Source: Psococerastis gibbosa (lineage: Eukaryota; Arthropoda; Insecta; Psocodea; Psocidae). From it: 64,000 nucleotides of DNA. Shown here piece after piece: positions 56,877-64,000 of this stretch (position 1 is its first letter; each line of letters starts with the position of its first letter). The stretch spans positions 43,249,039 to 43,313,038 of the forward strand of contig OZ020487.1 in NCBI GenBank assembly GCA_963971405.1, written 5' to 3'. The notes below the pieces were generated by a model. The model was not told the origin of the DNA. It saw only the letters and a program-made list of their open reading frames with translations, and did no database searches. Both the position numbers and the translations under genes were made by a program.

Positions 56877-57599
56877 CGGCTGAAAGTCTGAAACCTAGGT
56901 GTTGGCCTTTGCCAATGGGTAACGTCCTAAGATGTACAATTGAACATCCCCTGGTATTGATAAATAAATAATGACTTTATTATAGCAGAGACCACCCTAG
57001 CGGACTACTCAACTAGGGGTCAGCAACAAAAACAGTATAAATTTGCAGTACAATTTATAAATAAATAACGACTTTATTTTTACCTGGGCGAACAATAAGA
57101 CTAGAAAGTCTTCTATGGGCTAACCCAGGTAAGGCAAGGAATGGTTTGTATTACAATATTTTAATTAAATTTAAAAAAAAAACCTGATCGTCATCGAAGG
57201 ATTCATAAGCAATAAGCCAATAAGCATTACATTTTAGCCATTAGCTTTTAAATATTCAGTCTCCATATTTTTGTTATTGTAGTTATACAAGTTATTAATA
57301 ATTAATCTTCATGAGAAAAATATTGTTTATCCACGCTTGCACTTCATGAGTGATGGACATGACAGTTATGTGTTCAGGCGAGCCTCTTGGTTTTTGAACT
57401 GTACTGATTGTATCTTCCATCGATTAAAAAATTACAATAAAAAAATCTTTCTATTCTATAGTGCGTATAGCCTACTCCTACACAACTGCTGCGATGGAAA
57501 TAGTGTATTAAAAAAATTGTCTTTAATTTCCATATGGGCCCTTCGGCCCACCTTAACCCTTGATTAGTATTATTTTTCCATGCTGCAGTGCCCGGGGTG

Positions 57600-58380
57600 T
57601 GATACGTGAACCTACTTAACTCCCTCCTGTCTCTCCACTTGACCCTTCAACACTTCCTCATAATTGAGTCCTACTCTTCTGAGATCATTGTTTCTGTATC
57701 TCTCTCGCTTCCCCTTCTTCGTGCTCCCCCTGTTTCTTCACTTCACCCCCTCCTGCCTCTCCACTTGACCCCTCAACACTTCCTCATAAGACGTGAGTCC
57801 TACTTTTCTGAGATCATTGTTTCTGTATCTCTGTGGCTTCCTCTTCTTCGTGCTCCCCCTGTTTCTTCACTTCACCCCCTCCTGTCTCTCCACTTGACCC
57901 CTCAACACTTCCTCATAAGTCAGTCCTACTTTTCTGAGATCATTGTTTCTGTATCTCTGTGGCTTCCTCTTCTTCGTGCTCCCCTTGTTTCTTCACTTCA
58001 CCCCCTCCTGTCTCTCCACTTGACCCTTCAACACTTCCTCATAAGTGAGTCCTACTCTCATGAGACCATCGGTTCTGTATCTCTCTGGCTTAATCTTCTT
58101 CGTGCCCCCCCCCTGTTTCTTCACTTAACCCCCTCATGTCTCTCCACTTGACCCTTCAACACTTCCTCATAAGTAAGTCCTACTCTTCCGAGATAATCGT
58201 TTCTGTATCTCTCTGACTTCCTATTCTTCGGGCACCCCCTGTTTCTTCACCTCACCCCCCTCCTGTCTCTCTACTTGACCCTTCAACACTTCTTCTTAAG
58301 GTAGTCCCACTCTCCTGGGACCATCGGTTCTCCATCTCTCGGTCTTCCTCTTCGTGCCCCCCCCCCTGTTTCTCCCTCCA
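57600..58380 (+). repeat. Pyrimidine-rich minisatellite, about 127-bp unit, six units
   Basis: CACTTGACC anchors lie at 57636, 57762, 57891, 58017, 58145 and a TACTTGACC at 58272, spacings 126, 129, 126, 128 and 127 bp. Each unit has CTTCAACACTTCCTCATAAG, GAGATCATTGTTTCTGTATC and CCCCTGTTTCTTCACTTCAC. A 181-residue frame crosses the first four units because their lengths are multiples of three or nearly so. Confidence 0.88.
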
Positions 58381-59051
58381 ACTATTTACTCGCAGAACTG
58401 CTGTTGTCCATACGCTTCCTTTCACTATGTTCTAAACCCCGAACTCCTTGTCATCACGTCTTCCTAATCCTATACCTTCTTGTACTCTGACGAGCTATTT
58501 CGATGAACTCCATTTGAGCTACTTATATTTTACTGTCCTGTTCGTTGCTCTCGACCATTGTTCCCAAACTATACTGATAGTAGAATAATTTATAAGCGAG
58601 GTTTTTGGGAATTAATTTATCACCTGTCTCACTGTCCCGGCCAGTCAAATGGGTATCAGGAAAATGATTTATACTGACTAATGACATGCTGTACGTTCAG
58701 ATTGCAGATATGAATAGCGAGTATGATTCTGCATTCCAACCAGTTTGCTACAATAATGCAATTAATGGATATCTAGGCTCATTGTAATTTTTGCAAATCA
58801 TGGTGTAATGACCTGGTGCCTCGGTTTGCAGGTGGGCGCCTGACCTTGAACTTTCGATTCAATTGCCTTCAGTTTTTTTGTTTCTTCGGCACATGGTGGG
58901 CTTTGCATATGAGGTAGCGAGTTGGCTGGGAGACTGGGTGAGGTCTTATTATTTTTTTTTTCTTCGGCTAATTGAGGTAATTCCTATCTTAATCTTGCTG
59001 ATGATAACTTCCTTCAATTTTTATTTTTATTTAATTTTTTATTCTTAAAAA

Positions 59052-59215
59052 AAGGTTAATTGCGTACAAACAATTTAATGAATGTATCCGATTAACCTCT
59101 TCAATCGTCTCACTAAGTAACCTTATAGGTACTTGTGTCGAGTTACGACACTTCTCCGATCGCAAGGTGTGTAGAGACTCGCACAAGTACAAGCACCTGG
59201 CCACCGAAGTAGCTT
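59052..59215 (-). mobile_element. SINE family B copy
   Basis: AAAGGTTAATTGCGTACAAA, TTTAATGAATGTATCCGATT, CTCTTCAATCGTCTCACTAA, TCTCCGATCGCAAGGTGTGT, AGACTCGCACAAGTACAAGC. The tRNA-like head is missing. Confidence 0.8.
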
Positions 59216-61065
59216 ATCAATTTATATGTATATATTATGAGGGTACTTTATAGTAGAAGCATACGGTTCCAGTTCCACTCCACTCAACTGAAGTTTTGAG
59301 GAGAGACCAAAAACTGGCATTTGAATACTTACGAAGTTCCATATTGCTCCTAACAACACATTGTAGACTGTAGACTAGACGATACCTTGAGACACCATAA
59401 GGGCAGACTTCTTCAACTCAAGGAGAATGCGAGTTGACTCATGACTGACAGGGTGGACTGTGGACCTCCTGATTATAGTGGTTGTGGATTCCGAAGCACT
59501 TGGGGAACGTAGTACAGTCACAATTAATAAGGGGGTGACCAGGACTCGGGCACGCCCTTTTAGACCGACTGGTGAACTCAGCGCGTTCTCATGTTTCGCT
59601 GTGCACCTTACCGAAGTTTACTGCAGTTTTCAGCAGGCTCTCTTCTCATGTATTCAGCTAGGTTGGCAATTCGTCGATTTCGGATATAATATCTTACTCA
59701 AGTCTAGCCCCTTCCCCCCTCCCCCCGCACTAGAAAATTGGAAATGACGCCCCTGATTCTAATAAAAAAATTCCACGATATTCCCATTTCTTGCATGATA
59801 ATACGGTGCATAGTTATTTCGTGGGTCCTACATGAATGAGTGACAAGTTGATAGTCGTACAATGGTAAAAGACGTGGTTTCCTGTTTAAGCTGCGCCCTA
59901 CGCATTGTAGGCCCCCCGATCCCATCACGCGTTACTTTGCATTGCCCTAGGGCCTAGCCTATATAGGCTTCTTTGAGTCAGGTACTTTTTTTTTGCTTTC
60001 TTATTTATACTTAGTATAAGGAAAGCTTTGTCTAAATGCCTCTGTGAATTATACAAATGTTGTACAACAATGATCGGTTAACGCCAATTGAAACGAAGAG
60101 GTATGCTACGTATAGGGTTGCCAACTTACTCTATTTCAGAGTATTGTACTCTTTTTCATGCATGTGTACTCTACAAACTGAAGGTCACTTAGAGTACGCA
60201 AAAATACTCTGAAACATGCAAGAAGCAAAATATTTTTTTATGATTTTTATCAATTTAATTAGAAATGAGCAATTTATTTACATAAATTAGATTTGCTGTG
60301 AGAAGAGGCTTTTGGTATCTTTCAAAAAAATAAGAATTCTGCGAAAACCTCAAAGAAATGTTGTTTTACTTAGTAAATAACTCGTAATTCGAACCCCCCT
60401 GATTTACAATACAATGTTAAAGTGTATTTTCGTCGTAATTTTGAATCATTTAACAGTAAATATACTAAGTACTCTTTTTTTAAATACTGTACTCTTTATA
60501 TTTCTTCTCAAAAGTCAGATGTACTTTATTTTGTGAATAGAAAGTTGGCAGCCCTAGCTACGTATAAACTGCCTCTGTGGACAGGACCCTTAGTCAAGGA
60601 CGGATCTAGCCTATTTGGGGGTGGGGGTAGTAGTGGTGGATCACAATATAATAAACTTATTGTGTATGGATTAAATTATAACGTAATATATTGACTTAAA
60701 ACAGCCAACAGACTTAATAAACATTTGGGGATGCCCCCCTTCCTGCATGCGGGCTTGCCCTTAGCTGTCTGAACCTGAAGAATCCCTGAACCAAGGGCTT
60801 GAGGCTGGAGGGTCTCGTGATGGACAGGTTGTTGTCTATGGTCCAGGTTTAGTCCTCGATGTACCTGGTGCCCTTTGTGTCCACGTCCCGCTTTGTTCCC
60901 CAGTTTTACCATACAATGCCATGCTATATTTAACTCATTCGTTTTCGAGTACCGCAACAACGCAGTAATTGTAATGCTTGTATTATTTATTGTCTGATTT
61001 TTTTGTTAAATTTATCCCATTTTTTTGTGAGGGGTAGTGGTGGGTCAAAATGGAATGAACACATC

Positions 61066-61089
61066 TACTTTTTTTTTTTTTTTTTTTTT
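61066..61089 (+). repeat. Poly-T tract
   Basis: About 21-24 T with no recognisable retroposon body attached. Confidence 0.7.
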
Positions 61090-61273
61090 GGCGCGGGACT
61101 CTTTCGTGTATTTGCGCCGGTCGGTGTGTGTGTGTGTGTGCGGAAGTCATGGCTTATTTGGGTACTGTTGTTAGTTAGTTGTTGTGGTTTAGAATGGTTT
61201 TCTTGAGTTCTTGAGTCTTCAGGTGTGGCATGACTCCGGTCTTGCTTAGAAAGCTTAACGTTGCCGTGACCGG

Positions 61274-61359
61274 CAGGGACGGATCCAGCCCATTTGGGGG
61301 GGGGGGGTAGCTGAGGGTCAAAATAGGAAAAACTACCCCCCCCCTGTATCCGTCCTTGG
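61274..61359. mobile_element. hAT-type MITE, 86 bp, perfect 8-bp target duplication
   Basis: GTGACCGG at 61266-61273 and 61360-61367. Ends CAGGGACGGATCCAGCCCAT and CTGTATCCGTCCTTG are inverted; a 13-G tract and a C tract lie inside. Close to the minimum size for the family. Confidence 0.88.
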
Positions 61360-61469
61360 TGACCGGCTCCATGCTTGTCCCCTATTAAGTTTGGCAGATT
61401 AGTAGTATCGATTAAATTGTAACGTAATAAATTTACATACAACAGGCTTACTAAATTTGTATCCGTCCT

Positions 61470-61550
61470 TGGTACCTAGTGAAGCGAATGAAGCGATCAA
61501 TTGGATACATTCATTAAGTTGTTTGTATTCGATTAACCTTTTAAAAACAT
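61470..61550 (+). mobile_element. SINE family B 3' fragment
   Basis: GAAGCGATCAATTGGATACA, TTCATTAAGTTGTTTGTATT, CGATTAACCTTTT; only the 3' part is present. Confidence 0.6.
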
Positions 61551-61952
61551 GAATATGAAAATAAGCGGTATTTTTTAAACGTTTATGTTAAGTATACGAA
61601 CGTACCTTGGACCTCGTCCGCAGTCTCTTTGCATAATAATCTGCCACCGGAAACATTAGGCTAATTAAATAGCCTTTAATGAAATTAAAAGTGGTCGGCA
61701 TTGCAGAAAATTTGCGGTTTTGCTAAAGGGAAGTGTCTATGACTATATTTATAAAATAACGACATTTAGCCACGACACTCCCGGGGCGTTATCTGCCCAA
61801 TTGTCCACATTCCGCGACGTTCCGAAACGAAGGACCTATCTGCCACCGCCAACTCAGTTTCTTGCCCTTGAAAGTCGATATTTTAGACTTCTAAGATTGT
61901 ACCTCAGGCTTCTTAGCAATTATTATTGTATGTGTATATATATATATTTTTT

Positions 61953-62192
61953 TAAAAGGTTAATCCCATACACACAATGAAATTCAATTCAATGAAAGAA
62001 AGAAAGAAAGAAATATATTTATCATACAATACAAAATGAAATTAAGAAACGCATCCGATTGACCTCTTCAGTCGCCTCACTAAGTTACCTAAAAGATACT
62101 TGTCGAGTAGCGACACGTCTCCGATCGCATGGCGTGTAGAGACTCGCACATGTACAAGCACGCTACCACCTGGCCATCGAAGTCGATAAAAA
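61953..62192 (-). mobile_element. SINE family B copy split by a (GAAA)n-bearing stretch
   Basis: The 3' words AAAGGTTAATCCCATACACA and CAATGAAA are followed by (AAAG)n and ATACAATACAAAATGAAATT (61990-62045), then the body resumes at GCATCCGATTGACCTCTTCA and continues to CACCTGGCCATCGAAGTCG. Confidence 0.7.
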
Positions 62193-62209
62193 TAAATTAG
62201 GCATGATAC

Positions 62210-62368
62210 CAGGGACGGATCCAGCCCATTTTGGGGGGGGGGTAGCTGAGGGTCAAAATAAGAAAAACTTATGTAGGATCGACTACATTAGAGCGTAATA
62301 ACATAATTTACAATAGATTTACCAAATTTGGGGGGGCCTACCCCCCCCCCCCCCTGTATCCGTCCTTC
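62210..62368. mobile_element. hAT-type MITE, 159 bp
   Basis: CAGGGACGGATCCAGCCCAT left, CTGTATCCGTCCTT right; flanks CATGATAC and CATGAGAT agree at 6 of 8 positions. Interior as at 33586-33752 but inverted. Confidence 0.75.
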
Positions 62369-62831
62369 CATGAGATCCATGCCTATTATCACAACAGGCA
62401 ATGTAAATCCAACTAACCCTTTGTTAAAACGAAGCACTGTCCTTCCACAACCTATACCAATGGGTAATACACGCTCTTAGCTCGGCTGTCCTGTTTTGTC
62501 TGTAGCGCAACTAATGAGGTACAGTAGCTTGTGATTGCATTGTTGCAAAATCTGTCTACAATCTGCATTATGTCATTTGCTATGGTTGAAATACAAAGAC
62601 CTAGACACTGTGGAAGGTCTAGGTCCCCACTCCTGGGCCAAGATCAGGGTTCTAACTTTCAATGGTGGTTGCCGTACCGGTAATTGCAATATTTAATAGA
62701 CAATCTGATTAGGGAAAAACCTTACAAGTGTAAAAATCAAATATATTGTTAATTGTCAATCGCAGAGGTGTCAACAATATCAAGACGAACAGAAGAATGT
62801 TTTCTGAGCATTTTGATATGTTATGTGCCTG

Positions 62832-63100
62832 CCTACCTTCGTAGTCCAGTTGGCAGGGCACTGGACTGGAAACCGGAGGTTCTAGGTTCAAAACCCGATG
62901 CGTAAGAAAATTTTTCCATTGGTTCTGGGTCGACCCAGATATTGCCAGGTGGTAATGTGTGTGCACTTGTGCGAGGCTTTACACGCCATGCGATCGGAGA
63001 CGTGTCGTAACTTAAAACGGGTACTAACCTACAGAGGCGACTGAAGAGGTCAATCGGATACATTTATTAAATTGTTGGTATGCAATTAACCTTTTTATTA
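62832..63100 (+). mobile_element. SINE family B, full copy with tRNA-like head
   Basis: GTAGTCCAGTTGGCAGGGCA (A-box arm), ACTGGACTGGAAACCGGAGG, TTCTAGGTTCAAAACCC (B-box), then the family body GGTCGACCCAGATATTGCCA, GGTAATGTGTGTGCACTTGT, CGATCGGAGACGTGTCG, GGTCAATCGGATACATTTAT, ending TTAACCTTTTT. The only copy here with its 5' head, so it defines the family. Confidence 0.85.
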
Positions 63101-63104
63101 TTAG

Positions 63105-63335
63105 CCGGCCGCCATACCAAGTTGAATCCAGCGGACTAGAGCAGGTTCAAAGCTGCAGATAAATTGGTCGTGTGCACAGTGCCGATAGGGAAACATGGTA
63201 GGACTTGTCCTGGTCACCTCCGAACTAATCGTGTGACTTCACTGTGTTTCCCAAGTGGTTCGGAATCCACTATAATCAGGAGGTCCACTGGAGTCCTATG
63301 GGCCCACACCGTGGCCTGGGACTGTGTCAAACCAT
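63105..63335 (+). repeat. GTGTGCACAGTGCCG repeat copy next to a SINE
   Basis: GCCGGCCGCCATACCAAGTT, GCAGGTTCAAAGCTGCAGAT, GTGTGCACAGTGCCGATAGG, GGTTCGGAATCCACTATAAT, CCTATGGGCCCACACCGTGG, ending in ACTACTACTAA and a poly-A run at 63356-63370. It starts within about 5 bp of the SINE end. Confidence 0.72.
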
Positions 63336-63370
63336 ACTACTACTAACCGTTTTATTAAAAAAAAAAAAAA

Positions 63371-64000
63371 CTCTTAGTTCCCTTTCCAAGGGAAAAAATT
63401 GCGGCTACCCGGCATGTTGCTCACCGAAACATCCCAATGGGAAAGATCATCAGTCCTGGATGCCATGGCGTTTTATATGTCCTGCAATTAATATTTTTTT
63501 TGCTAGGGGGGGGGATCATTTCGAAATACCGAAGCTGTAAATATATATATTTTTTTAACAATTTAATACTAATAATACAAATTCCGCAAGACAATGGCCC
63601 GTGTGCGGTTTGATGTGTTGCTTACCTATCTAAACAATTAAATAAAAACGTATAAAATTATAGTGCTAGTTAAGTTAACACGGCTAACGCATGATTGTAT
63701 TGATTATAAACGCATTCCTAAGGTACTTAGTCACTTTGCACTGACTGCGAGGTCTTGTAGGTGGAAGTAAACTGATAAAAACCTGCCTACCTGCACTTTA
63801 AGGCTAATGACCTATGATATCATTCAGTACTAAGTTCACATGGAAAGTGAACTGATGTAAGCGGCTTGACGAAGGTACCTGGTTTATTGATGAAATTTTA
63901 AATAAATCATTATTTGCCCGTCCCTTCTCATTTAATTTAAACTTTTAAAGGGATCATTTATTAAATTTGATTTTTTTTTTTTTAATGAGGGTACATAACA
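63371..64000. other. Window end, no gene recognised
   Basis: Holds a G tract at 63506-63514, a short segment (63550-63625) sharing GCCCGTGTGCGGTTTGATGTG-like words with 14035-14070, and A/T-rich DNA. Confidence 0.4.

Noticed and set aside
62832..62910. tRNA gene
   Set aside because: tRNA-like head of SINE family B, continuous with the family body.

Overview
This is a piece of an animal (metazoan) nuclear genome, probably from an arthropod or another invertebrate. It has spliced genes with GT/AG introns, tRNA-headed SINEs, jockey-like and RTE/CR1-like non-LTR retrotransposon remnants, and a very high density of small inverted-repeat DNA transposons. It is not bacterial, phage or organellar: there are no operons, rRNA genes or CRISPR arrays. 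The species cannot be named from the sequence alone.

Three genes can be supported. From 2371 to 7251 (minus strand) lies a five-exon gene for a 336-residue protein that I do not recognise. From 7628 to 17061 (plus strand) lies a complete six-exon metaxin 1 gene (315 residues), an outer-mitochondrial-membrane import protein. The two genes are head to head, with 376 bp between their start codons, so they probably share a bidirectional promoter. At 25520-25754 (plus strand) is the first coding exon of a MEX3-family KH-domain RNA-binding gene. Its GXXG loop is split by the first intron, and no later exon was seen before the end of the window, so the intron is probably longer than 38 kb.

Everything else is introns and intergenic DNA full of repeats. 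(1) A modular MITE family with GGCG...TTCCACC termini and TTA/TAA target duplications (PIF/Harbinger-like) occurs at 2.6, 11.5-12.2, 17.3, 18.7, 34.8 and 53.1 kb. Several copies are nested at the exact centre of other palindromes, and one locus is a triple nest. (2) hAT-type MITEs with 8-bp target duplications include a small family (CAGGGACGGATCC termini, internal poly-G) and one 636-bp element at 46.06-46.69 kb. (3) There is a TA-flanked Tc1/mariner-like MITE at 36.7 kb. (4) There are two tRNA-derived SINE families with many copies. (5) LINE 3' ends occur at 4.9, 8.5, 29.6, 32.2, 41.3 and 54.9 kb. (6) An abundant repeat of unknown class lies at 10.8, 22.1, 42.0 and 63.1 kb. (7) Three loci carry a hammerhead-ribozyme-like core. 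(8) Two minisatellites with roughly 175-bp and 127-bp units lie at 27.2-28.0 kb and 57.6-58.4 kb.

The most interesting signals are the centre-nested modular palindromes, the hammerhead-like cores, the recurrent homopolymer-G hAT MITEs, and the divergent metaxin/unknown-gene pair. All coordinates come from reading by eye; repeat ends are approximate unless a target-site duplication is given.
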